A DNA stretch of 64,000 bases from Opitutaceae bacterium (GTDB lineage Bacteria > Verrucomicrobiota > Verrucomicrobiia > Opitutales > Opitutaceae). The notes under the pieces were generated by a model. It saw only the letters and a program-made list of their open reading frames with translations. It ran no database searches and had not been told where the DNA came from. Positions 57,412-64,000 of the stretch are shown in pieces; within the stretch, counting starts at the first letter, position 1; the number at the start of each line of letters is the position of its first letter. Location of the stretch: assembly GCA_028688225.1 (NCBI GenBank), contig JAQTYQ010000003.1:124001-188000 (forward strand), given 5' to 3'. Position numbers and translations under genes: made by a program.

Positions 57412-57666
57412 ATGGCCAAGGCGAGCATCAGGCAGTTGCGGACGGAGTTCCCCAAGGTGCGCGCGCTGATCGAGCGTGAGGGGGAGGTCGTGGTCACCGA
57501 GCGCGGCCAGGCCGCCTACGTCATCCGGCCCTACCAGCCGCCGAAAAAAAAGCAGCCGAAGCCTGAACCGTTCGACTACTACGCACGGCTGATCAAGCGC
57601 ATGCCCAAACCCATCTCGGCCGAAGCCTCCCGGGCGATCGACGAGCTTAATCGTGGCGAGCGCTGA
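57412..57666 (+). CDS. Phd/YefM-type antitoxin
   Basis: The 84-residue protein from MAKASIRQLRTEFPKVRALIEREGEVVVTERGQAAYVIRPYQPP fits the Phd/YefM antitoxin fold (an N-terminal 'I..LR..FP.V..L.....VVVT.RG..A.VI.P'). It is transcribed away from the other toxin-antitoxin pair and overlaps its PIN toxin gene by 14 nt. A related relic lies at 56602. It likely binds DNA to repress the pair and neutralises the toxin. Confidence 0.85.
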   Translation: MAKASIRQLRTEFPKVRALIEREGEVVVTERGQAAYVIRPYQPPKKKQPKPEPFDYYARLIKRMPKPISAEASRAIDELNRGER

Positions 57667-58102
57667 AGACAGCTACATCGACCCGAGTGCGTTGCGGGCG
57701 CTTTACCTTGCCGACCCCCGGTCTCTGGCCATGACTCGGTGGCGGACGCGCAGTGGCGGCGCCATGCCGATCACCCGATTCGGGCATGCCGAGCTGATCA
57801 ATGCCATCGCTCTCGGACAGTTTCGGGGTGATTACGGGGAGACTGAGTGCAGCGGTGCGATGGACGATGTCCGCAACGACTTGGAGGAGGGGAGACTGCG
57901 CTTGGTGGACCTGCCGTGGCGCGCCGCACTGGACGGCGCGGTGAGCTTGAGCCGCACCTATGCACCGAAACTGGGCACTCGGGCGCTCGATGTGCTTCAT
58001 GTTGCCTCCGCACTGGAATTGCAGGCCCGGCAGTTCATAACCTACGACGACCGGCAGGCGCGGCTGGCGGCGGCCTGCGGGCTCAAGGTGGTCCGGCCGT
58101 GA
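57653..58102 (+). CDS. vapC: VapC-like PIN-domain toxin
   Basis: The 149-residue protein has PIN residues D8 (SYIDPSALRALYL), E in FGHAELINAI, and D in GTRALDVLHVASALELQARQFITYDDRQARLA. This is the VapC pattern with a C-terminal 'T.D..QA.LA' that is common in such toxins. It starts from GTG at 57653 inside the antitoxin gene end. It should be a ribonuclease neutralised by the Phd-type partner. Confidence 0.88.
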   Translation: MASAEDSYIDPSALRALYLADPRSLAMTRWRTRSGGAMPITRFGHAELINAIALGQFRGDYGETECSGAMDDVRNDLEEGRLRLVDLPWRAALDGAVSLSRTYAPKLGTRALDVLHVASALELQARQFITYDDRQARLAAACGLKVVRP

Positions 58103-58126
58103 GCCGGGCGCCGACCGGTCTTGATC

Positions 58127-58543
58127 ATGAGTACCAATTCCATCCCTCAAAGCGGCGCCACGCGCCTGCTGGTCTGGTGGCTGCTCTGGGCCGGCATCCT
58201 GGCCGGCCTGATGGCGATAGCTGTTGCGGTAGGGCAGCGGCCGGCCTCTGCCCCGGTTCGGTCCAACGTTCTGACTGATTTCATCGGGCTCGGTCCGCTG
58301 CTGGCGAGCTGTCTTCTGCGCTGGCTGGTGCTGCCGCGCGTGCGGCAGGTACAGTCGGCGTTCGTCGTGTTCGTCCTCGGGCTGGTGCTGGCCGAGGCGT
58401 GCGGCCTTTCCGGCATTTTCCTGAGCACGTTCAAAAACGAACTATTGGTACTGGGCGTCCTTGGCCTCGGGCAATGGATGCCGCGGTTTGCGCGCGGCTA
58501 TATTGAATCCAGTGCCGCTGACTTTCGTTCAGCGGCAGATTGA
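58127..58543 (+). CDS. Small polytopic membrane protein, unknown
   Basis: The 138-residue protein has four hydrophobic helices (LLVWWLLWAGILAGLMAIAVAV, NVLTDFIGLGPLLASCLLRWLVL, SAFVVFVLGLVLAEACGLSGIFL, NELLVLGVLGLGQWMPRF). No family is recognised; the layout recalls small inner-membrane proteins found upstream of two-component genes. It starts from ATG at 58127, 24 bp after the VapC-like gene. A 135-bp gap separates it from the LytS gene. Confidence 0.6.
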   Translation: MSTNSIPQSGATRLLVWWLLWAGILAGLMAIAVAVGQRPASAPVRSNVLTDFIGLGPLLASCLLRWLVLPRVRQVQSAFVVFVLGLVLAEACGLSGIFLSTFKNELLVLGVLGLGQWMPRFARGYIESSAADFRSAAD

Positions 58544-58678
58544 TCGTGGCCGGCGGCAAGGGCGGCTAGGTTCCCCGTGCCCGACCTCGGCGGCATTACG
58601 CCGCCACTGGTCCCGCCTGCCGACCGTCTGTCTAAAGTTTGCGGTAGGCGCCTTCCCCTGCTGTAGTCTCACCCGCAC

Positions 58679-59866
58679 ATGGATTCCACGTCCACCGTTG
58701 CATCCCTGGTCACCGACGCCGGCTCCCGCCGGCGCGCGAAGGAGCGGCTGTATGTCGTGTGCCAGGCGGCGGGCTGGCTGGGTCTGCTGATGCTGCAGTT
58801 GCTGTTTGTCCGGCTGTTCGCCACCGAGCGGGATCCGAGCGACTCGATCCCGTCGATCGTGCAGACCATCGCGGAAGGCTGGCTGATCACCCATCTGGTC
58901 CGACGCTGGCTCGCCCGCTGGGGCTGGAAGGATCTGGGCTGGCGGCGGCTGGCCCCGCGGATCCTGGGCATGGCGGTGGTGCTGTCGGCCATCTGGGCGG
59001 CGGTCAGCTTCGGCATCTGTTACGGCCTCCTGCGCAATCCCTTGCCGGCCAAATACCACCCGCTGGCGATCCTCGCGCTGAACCTGATGAACGGCACGAT
59101 CCTGATGGCCGGCTGGTTGTGCATCTATTTTTTCTATCACCTGTTCGACCGCTACAACCGCCTGCAGATCGAGCAACTGCGGCTGACCGCCGCGGTCAAG
59201 GAGGCCGAGCTGCGGGCGCTCAAGTCGCAGATCAACCCCCACTTCATCTTCAACTCGCTCAACTCGCTGCGCGGGCTCATTGACGAGGACCCCGACCGGG
59301 CCCGCCAGGCTGTCACGCAGCTGGCCAACCTTCTGCGCTATTCATTGCAGTCCGGCCAGCTCGAGACCGTGCCGTTCGAGGAGGAACTGCACACCGTCAA
59401 TGACTACCTCGCGCTCGAACAGGTGCGCCACGAGGAGCGCCTGCGGGTGCGGCTCGACGTCGCTCCCGGGGCGCTCGCGCTGCCGATCCCACCGATGCTG
59501 CTGCAGACGCTGGTGGAGAACGCGGTCAAGTACGGCATCGCGCCGCGCCGTGAAGGCGGTGAGATCGCGATCATCGCCCGGTGCGAGCACGACCAGCTCC
59601 GTTTGCAGGTCACCAACCCCGGCACGCTGGCCGCCGGCGGCGGCTCGACCGGCGTCGGCGTGCGCAACGCCGCCGACCGGCTCGGACTGCTCTTCGGCGC
59701 CCAGGCCACGCTGGACCTGCGCGAAGACCCGCCCGGCCACGTCGTCGCCGAGGTCATTCTGCCGCTGGAAACGACCCCAATCCGGGAATCCTCCCCGGCG
59801 CGAAACCCGCCTGCGGCCGGGCCTGGAGTCCGGCCTCCCGACCGGAAGGCGGCCCTCTCCGCATGA
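58679..59866 (+). CDS. LytS/YehU-family sensor histidine kinase
   Basis: The 395-residue protein has four or so N-terminal helices and a His_kinase domain with H188 (ALKSQINPHFIFNSLNSL), the hallmark of the LytS/YehU group. The HATPase N-box (LVENAVKYGI) and G-box (GSTGVGVRNAADRL) follow. It would phosphorylate the LytTR regulator whose ATG overlaps its stop (ATGA). The C-terminal Pro/Arg/Ala-rich tail has no recognised role. In Bacillus, the NatK/NatR pair of this type controls the natAB exporter that also follows here. Confidence 0.9.
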   Translation: MDSTSTVASLVTDAGSRRRAKERLYVVCQAAGWLGLLMLQLLFVRLFATERDPSDSIPSIVQTIAEGWLITHLVRRWLARWGWKDLGWRRLAPRILGMAVVLSAIWAAVSFGICYGLLRNPLPAKYHPLAILALNLMNGTILMAGWLCIYFFYHLFDRYNRLQIEQLRLTAAVKEAELRALKSQINPHFIFNSLNSLRGLIDEDPDRARQAVTQLANLLRYSLQSGQLETVPFEEELHTVNDYLALEQVRHEERLRVRLDVAPGALALPIPPMLLQTLVENAVKYGIAPRREGGEIAIIARCEHDQLRLQVTNPGTLAAGGGSTGVGVRNAADRLGLLFGAQATLDLREDPPGHVVAEVILPLETTPIRESSPARNPPAAGPGVRPPDRKAALSA

Positions 59867-60591
59867 AGGCCCTGCTGATCGACGATGAACGCCTGGCGCG
59901 CAACGAACTGCGCCGGCTGCTCGCGCCGCACCCGGAGATTGTGATTGTCGGCGAGGCCGCCAACGCTGACGCAGCCCGCGCGCGCATCGCCGAACTCCGG
60001 CCGGACCTGATCTTTCTCGACATCCAGATGCCGGGCGACGACGGCTTCGCGCTGCTCGAGTCGCTCGAGCCGCCGCTGCCGCGGGTGATCTTCACCACCG
60101 CCTACGACGAGTTCGCGGTGAAGGCGTTCGCGTTCAACGCCCTCGACTACCTCATGAAGCCGGTTGATCCCGCGCGGCTGGCCGCGGCGCTGGAAAAGCT
60201 GCCGGGGCGCGCCGGAGACACGCCGGGCGCCGCGTTGTCCGAGCGCCCGCTGCGTCTCGCCCCCGAGGACAAGGTGTTTGTGCGCGCAGGCGAGCGCTGC
60301 TGGTTCGTCGAGGTGCGGTCGATCCGCCTCATGGAGAGCGAGGGCAACTACACCCGCGTGCATTTTGACGACGCCCAGCCGCAGCTCTTCCGCTCGCTCA
60401 ACGCCATGGAGGAACGCCTGGACCCGAAGGCCTTCTTCCGCGCCAACCGCCGCCAGATCATCAACCTTTCCTGGATCGACCGGATCGAGCCGTGGTTCAG
60501 CGGCGGCCTGCTTGTCCACCTCAAGGGCGGCCTGAAGGTCGAACTCTCCCGCCGCCAGGCCCAGGCCTTCCGCGAGAAGATGAGTCTTTGA
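59863..60591 (+). CDS. LytTR-family response regulator
   Basis: The 242-residue protein has a receiver with acidic pair (IDDERLARNEL), phospho-acceptor D53 (DLIFLDIQMPGDDGF), Thr (FTTAYDEF) and Lys (LMKPVD). A LytTR DNA-binding domain follows (VEVRSIRLMESEGNYTRVHFDDAQPQLFRSLNAMEERLDPKAFFRANRRQIINLSWIDRIEPWFSGGLLVHLKGGLKVELSRRQAQAFREKM). The start ATG overlaps the kinase stop. Likely targets are the exporter genes downstream (61041-63016), now separated by an inserted GxxExxY cassette. Confidence 0.93.
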   Translation: MKALLIDDERLARNELRRLLAPHPEIVIVGEAANADAARARIAELRPDLIFLDIQMPGDDGFALLESLEPPLPRVIFTTAYDEFAVKAFAFNALDYLMKPVDPARLAAALEKLPGRAGDTPGAALSERPLRLAPEDKVFVRAGERCWFVEVRSIRLMESEGNYTRVHFDDAQPQLFRSLNAMEERLDPKAFFRANRRQIINLSWIDRIEPWFSGGLLVHLKGGLKVELSRRQAQAFREKMSL

Positions 60592-60599
60592 ACCCGCGA

Positions 60600-60628
60600 C
60601 CACGAATGGACACGAACCAACACGAATC
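60600..60628. repeat. Left 29-bp terminal inverted repeat of the GxxExxY cassette
   Basis: CCACGAATGGACACGAACC... matches the reverse complement of 60999-61027 in 24 of 29 bases. It contains the start codon of the GxxExxY gene. Confidence 0.75.
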
Positions 60629-60995
60629 CGGGTTAATCCATGGGGAACTGGTATACGCGATCGTCGGGTGTGCCATTGAGGTCTTGAATGAATTGGGTCA
60701 CGGTTTGAACGAAAAACCGTATGAGAACGCTCTGACGGTGGAGTTTGGCTTCAAGGGAATCGCGTACAATCAGCAGGCTCGCTTTGATGTCACCTACAAG
60801 GGCCGATCCGTCGGGGAGTATATTCCCGACTTGATCGTCGCGAAGGCGGTGGTTGTGGATGCCAAGGTCATCGAACGAATCACTGACATTGAGCGGGGCC
60901 AGATGATCAATTACCTGCGCATCACCAAACTGCGCGTCGGAGTGATCTTGAACTTCAAGAGACCCAAGCTCGAGTGGGAGCGCATCGTGCTCTAG
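60606..60995 (+). CDS. GxxExxY protein (function unknown, nuclease-like fold)
   Basis: The 129-residue protein starts MDTNQHESGLIHGELVYAIVGCAIEVLNELGHGLNEKPYENALTVEF. The family motif is GLNEKPYENAL (GxxExxY). An E/D-x-x-V-x-x-A-x-V-V-D-A-K-V-I-E-R region follows (LIVAKAVVVDAKVIERITDIERGQMINYLRITKLRVGVILNF) that recalls the PD-(D/E)xK core. The family (TIGR04256) has no proven function and is often present in many dispersed copies. The start codon lies inside the left inverted repeat and the stop ends 3 bp before the right one. It separates a LytTR regulator gene from its likely ABC exporter genes. Confidence 0.9.
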   Translation: MDTNQHESGLIHGELVYAIVGCAIEVLNELGHGLNEKPYENALTVEFGFKGIAYNQQARFDVTYKGRSVGEYIPDLIVAKAVVVDAKVIERITDIERGQMINYLRITKLRVGVILNFKRPKLEWERIVL

Positions 60996-60998
60996 GCG

Positions 60999-61027
60999 GA
61001 TTTGCGTCGATTCGTGTTCATTCGTGG
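60999..61027. repeat. Right 29-bp terminal inverted repeat of the GxxExxY cassette
   Basis: GATTTGCGTCGATTCGTGTTCATTCGTGG is the reverse-complement partner of 60600-60628. Its core ATTCGTGTTCATTCGTGG differs by a single base from the partner arm's core. It ends 13 bp before the natA ATG. Confidence 0.75.
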
Positions 61028-61040
61028 TTTTCTCCCTTTC

Positions 61041-61784
61041 ATGATCGAAGCCCGCAACCTCACGAAGATCTTCCGCGACAAGAAGCGCGGCGAAGTCCGC
61101 GCGGTCGACGGCGTTTCCTTCACCTGCCGCCCGGGCCAGATCTACGGCCTGCTCGGCGCCAACGGCGCGGGCAAGACCACCACGCTGCGCCTCCTCGCCA
61201 CCCTGCTGCGTCCTACCAGCGGCGGGGCCACCGTGGCCGGCCACGATGTGGCCGCGGCTCCCGGCCGGGTGCGGGCCAGCGTGGGCTTCCTCGCCACGAG
61301 CACCGCGCTCTACGGCCGGCTCACCGCGCGCGAAACCATCGCGTACTTCGGCCGGCTCAACGGCCTGGCGGACGCGCAGATCGCCGTCCGCATCGGCCAG
61401 CTTGCCGACGAGCTTGGGCTGCACGAGTTCCTGGACCGCCGCGTGGAGAAATTCTCGACCGGCATGAAACAGAAGACCTCCATCGCCCGCACCCTGGTGC
61501 ACGATCCCGCCGTGCTCGTCCTGGACGAACCGACGCTCGGCCTCGATGTGATGGCGGCCCGGGCCATCGTGCGCTTCGTGCGGGAATGCCGCGCCCGGGG
61601 CAAGACCGTGATCTATTCCACCCATGTCATGAGCGAGGCGGAGAAGCTCTGTGATGTCATCGGCATCATCCACCATGGCCGCCTCGTGGCCGAGGGCACC
61701 CTCGATCAGCTCCGCCGGCGCTACACCCGGCCGGACCTGGAGGAGATCTTCGTGCAGGCCGTGGGAGGGGAGGAGGTCGCATGA
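61041..61784 (+). CDS. natA: NatA-like ABC transporter ATP-binding protein
   Basis: The 247-residue protein has Walker A GANGAGKTT, Q-loop region FLATSTALYGRLTARE, signature FSTGMKQKTSIA and Walker B VLVLDEPTLGLD with the switch His (STHVMSEAE). The FSTGMKQK wording is that of the NatA/CcmA group, which couples to an NatB-type permease for sodium or drug export. It begins with ATG 61041, and the permease gene begins with an ATGA overlap. Confidence 0.92.
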   Translation: MIEARNLTKIFRDKKRGEVRAVDGVSFTCRPGQIYGLLGANGAGKTTTLRLLATLLRPTSGGATVAGHDVAAAPGRVRASVGFLATSTALYGRLTARETIAYFGRLNGLADAQIAVRIGQLADELGLHEFLDRRVEKFSTGMKQKTSIARTLVHDPAVLVLDEPTLGLDVMAARAIVRFVRECRARGKTVIYSTHVMSEAEKLCDVIGIIHHGRLVAEGTLDQLRRRYTRPDLEEIFVQAVGGEEVA

Positions 61785-63016
61785 ACGGACGCAACCTGCT
61801 CACCGTCTACCGCAAGGAGCTGCGCGACTCGCTGCGCGACCGCCGGACCCTGATTTCGATGATCGTCGTCCCGACGCTGATGATCCCGGGCATCATGGCG
61901 ATTGCCGGGCTGGTCTCCTATCGGGTCGTCAAGCAGGCCCGGCAGGAGGTTCCCACGGTCATGGTCCTGGGTGGCGACGATTCGCCGGCGGTGCGGGCGG
62001 CGCTGGCCGCCGACGCCAGGATCCGGCTGGTGCCGGTCACGGACGACTGGAGGCAGCGGATCACCGACAAAACCTTGCGGGCCGCGGTGGAGATTCCGGC
62101 CGGGTTCGACGCGGCGCTGGCGCGGGGCGAGACCGTCATCGTGAAGCTCTATGATTACGAGAGCGAACTGCGCTCCGGCTTCGCCGTGGGGGAGCTGCGC
62201 AACTTCTTCAACCACTACCGCGAGCAAACCGTCTCGGCGCGGCTTGTGGCGCACGGCCTGCCGGCGGCCCTCGTCAAACCCTTCGAGCTGAAAACCGAGA
62301 ACGTGGCCCCGCCCGAGAAGGTGGGCGGCAACCTCATCGGCGGGATGGTCCCCTATCTGTTCATCCTGCTTTGCTTCACCGGCGCGATGTATCCGGCCAT
62401 GGACCTGACCGCGGGCGAGAAGGAGCGCGGCACCATGGAGACCATCCTGTGCAGCCCGGTGGCGCGGATCGATCTCGTCCTGGGCAAATTCCTCATGGTG
62501 CTCACCGCGTCGTTGGCCACGGTGCTGTGGTCGCTCCTCTCGCTGGGGGCCACGTTTCTGATCGGCGGGATGCTGCTGGCCCGGAGCGGGGCCGGCCCGA
62601 TGATGGCGGCCCAAGCCGCGGCAGGGGGGCCGGCCGTGCTTCCGGCCGTCGATCCGTACGGCACGCTCACCGTGCTGGCCATGGTCGTGCCGGTGGCGGT
62701 GCTGTTTTCCGCGGTGCTGATGGCCCTGTCGCTCTTTGCCAAGAGCGTCAAGGAGGCCTCGAGCTATGTGTCGCCGCTGATCATCATCGTCATCATCCCG
62801 GCGATGATGGGTCTGCTGCCCGGCGTGGAGCTCAACGCCCGGCTGGCGCTGGTGCCGATCCTCAACCTCGCCCTCGTCAGCAAGGAGCTGGTCTCGGGTG
62901 TGTTCCACTGGGGCTACCTCGCTCTCATCTTCGGCTCGACGTGCCTGTACGCCGCCCTCGCCCTCGGGCTGTGCGTGCGCATGTTCAACCGCGAGGACGT
63001 GCTCTTCCGGGCGTAG
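61781..63016 (+). CDS. natB: NatB-like ABC transporter permease
   Basis: The 411-residue protein has an N-terminal helix (ISMIVVPTLMIPGIMAIAGLVSYR), a large extracellular domain and about five C-terminal helices. It contains the ABC-2 motif GAMYPAMDLTAGEKERGTMETILCSPV. It matches NatB/ABC-2 type exporters. With NatA it would pump Na+ or a drug outward. The LytS/LytTR pair lying upstream suits known control of natAB in Bacillus. Confidence 0.9.
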   Translation: MNGRNLLTVYRKELRDSLRDRRTLISMIVVPTLMIPGIMAIAGLVSYRVVKQARQEVPTVMVLGGDDSPAVRAALAADARIRLVPVTDDWRQRITDKTLRAAVEIPAGFDAALARGETVIVKLYDYESELRSGFAVGELRNFFNHYREQTVSARLVAHGLPAALVKPFELKTENVAPPEKVGGNLIGGMVPYLFILLCFTGAMYPAMDLTAGEKERGTMETILCSPVARIDLVLGKFLMVLTASLATVLWSLLSLGATFLIGGMLLARSGAGPMMAAQAAAGGPAVLPAVDPYGTLTVLAMVVPVAVLFSAVLMALSLFAKSVKEASSYVSPLIIIVIIPAMMGLLPGVELNARLALVPILNLALVSKELVSGVFHWGYLALIFGSTCLYAALALGLCVRMFNREDVLFRA

Positions 63017-63205
63017 TCCCGGCCGGCGGGCCGGATCGCCGGGGGGCGGGGAAACCGGGTGGAGGCGGAGCGGCATCGGTAAAAGAAACCTCAAAGCCAT
63101 GAGGAATCCACCGGGTTTCGGAGCATGATCATGCGGGATGCAATCCGCTTGTTCCCCCAGGGTAAACACGGGGTAAATCCTCATCAGCGCGGCTCAAAAG
63201 CGTTT

Positions 63206-63222
63206 CCGCACTGTCAGTGCGG
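63206..63222. promoter_or_regulatory. Perfect 17-bp palindrome upstream of the receiver/coiled-coil gene
   Basis: CCGCACTG-T-CAGTGCGG lies 53 bp upstream of the ATG at 63275. It could be an operator or a short hairpin. There is no T-run after it. Confidence 0.45.
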
Positions 63223-63274
63223 GCGTATCTTTGATGCCGGTCCCGGAAGATCATTAACACCCACCGCCTCCACC

Positions 63275-64000
63275 ATGAATTTCGTCAAGAAAATCCTCCT
63301 CGTGCACGGCGATGAAAAAGCCCGCCGTACTCTCAACCTGCTGCTGGCCGGGGCCGGCTATGATGTCCGCCCCTGCGGGCGATCCGACGCGGCGCTCGAG
63401 GCCGCCCGCTCCGAATGGTTCGATCTCTCGCTGGTGGCCGATCCGCTGCCGGAGATGAGCAGCTTTGGGTTTGTCGAAGCATTGAAGAAACTGCAGCCCA
63501 GCGTGCCCGTGCTCCTGCTGGTCAACCAGCTCGAGCTGCCCTCGGTCATCAAGGGCATTCGCCTCGCCGTCGCCGACGTGCTGGCGCCGGGCGGCGACTG
63601 GACGCTGGTGATGCAGCGGGTCAACACACTCCTGCGTCCGGGTGAAGCGCCGGCGTCGGCGGATCCCACGCCGGAAGAACTGGCCGAGGTGGAAACCATC
63701 CTCGCCCGGGTCGGCGAGGGCACGGGCGATTCCGCTTCGGTTGCCGATTTTTCCGACCCGGCCGGCAGCCGGCGCGAGGAACTCCAGCGGCTCGCCCGTG
63801 AGCGCGACGATTTCAAACACACCGCCGAGCGGCTGGCGCAGGAAAAAACCGCCCTCGAGGCCGCGCTGAAGGCGGAGCTGGCCCGGCATGCCGACGTGGG
63901 GCATCTCGAGAGCGAACTGCGCGAGTTGCGCAGCGAGCGCGAGGTTGTGACCGCCGCCCAGGCGGCCGTCGATGAGAAGGCCCGCGCCCTCGCCGCCGCC
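63275..64000 (+). CDS. Receiver-like domain protein with coiled-coil, cut by window edge
   Basis: At least 242 residues are visible. The start MNFVKKILLVHGDEKARRTLNLLLAGAGYDVRPCGRSDAALEAARSEWFDLSLVADPLPEMSSFGFVEAL resembles a CheY-like receiver. It is degenerate: GDE replaces the usual acidic pair and the phospho-Asp site reads LVADPLPE. A long charged helix (REELQRLARERDDFKHTAERLAQEKTALEAALKAEL...) follows and runs off the edge. The C-terminal function is unknown. ATG at 63275 follows a palindrome by 53 bp. Confidence 0.85.
   Translation, partial: MNFVKKILLVHGDEKARRTLNLLLAGAGYDVRPCGRSDAALEAARSEWFDLSLVADPLPEMSSFGFVEALKKLQPSVPVLLLVNQLELPSVIKGIRLAVADVLAPGGDWTLVMQRVNTLLRPGEAPASADPTPEELAEVETILARVGEGTGDSASVADFSDPAGSRREELQRLARERDDFKHTAERLAQEKTALEAALKAELARHADVGHLESELRELRSEREVVTAAQAAVDEKARALAAA

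Noticed and set aside
1-64000. tRNA, rRNA, CRISPR arrays and transposase genes
   Set aside because: None could be recognised by reading; no direct-repeat/spacer array or IS-type transposase motif was found. A tRNAscan or Infernal run would settle small RNAs.

Overview
The window is GC-rich, densely coded bacterial chromosome. The protein set suggests a Verrucomicrobiota member, probably near Opitutaceae: a GH26 mannanase, many secreted or lipoprotein hypotheticals, dispersed short repeats of the 'ACCACGAATG.ACACGAA' type around a GxxExxY gene, and many solitary two-component proteins. That taxonomic call is inference; no rRNA or tRNA gene was seen. The provided ORF track allows GTG and TTG starts, and most of its lines are antisense or out-of-frame shadows. 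I re-chose starts where family alignment or an ATG with context made another one better.

Left part (1-27.5 kb): the N-terminal part of a RecD2-type helicase (cut by the window edge), a tiny four-CxxCxGxG zinc protein, a HAD phosphatase, and an Mla/MCE-type lipid transport operon (permease, ATPase, MCE protein, auxiliary lipoprotein). These are followed by a secreted GH26 mannanase, a hybrid histidine kinase, two EamA transporters flanking a lipase-like hydrolase, a polytopic GT39/GT83-like protein and a DsbD-like protein. An envelope cluster comes next (COG3014-like lipoprotein, YcfL-like lipoprotein, LpoB-like protein, glycine-zipper protein), then a 1239-residue Sel1/coiled-coil/LysM protein.

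Middle (27.5-42 kb): a complete Wadjet jetABCD operon on the minus strand. Directly beyond it lies a denitrification block: a YwiC-like membrane protein with a damaged-looking N terminus, NirK fused to cytochrome c, NirV, a SCO protein, a cupin, DUF2249 proteins, a MIP18/DUF59 protein, a polytopic heme-copper/NnrS-like protein and an FNR/Dnr-type regulator. Two FNR-like boxes (TTGATCCAGGTCAA and TTGACGCAGATCAA) lie at the nirK promoter and in the divergent dnr/DUF2249 intergenic region, so the block is probably one oxygen/NO-controlled regulon.

Next (42-49.6 kb): a PaaX-like regulator with a Cas2-like fold sits among three near-identical long palindromes (core TGATCCG..CGGATCA), one of them a perfect 36-bp palindrome upstream of a membrane protein gene. 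Then ppnP, a C-terminally truncated DUF5131 gene, a flavin reductase-like gene, apt, and a bufferin-type metallophore cluster (Cys-rich secreted precursor, DUF692 BufB, DUF2063 BufC, DoxX).

Right part (49.6-64 kb): an accessory stretch with an HTH regulator coupled to a single-chain nuclease-methyltransferase-specificity protein, and three GGCTAG repeats at exact 15-bp spacing around the regulator start. Further on: a Gfo/Idh/MocA dehydrogenase, SRPBCC, YciA and DeoC genes, an uncharacterised protein, two divergent PIN toxin-antitoxin pairs with a relic of a third antitoxin, and a LytS/LytTR two-component pair. A NatAB-like ABC exporter follows, separated from the LytS/LytTR pair by a GxxExxY cassette bounded by 29-bp inverted repeats. 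The window ends inside a receiver-domain/coiled-coil protein.
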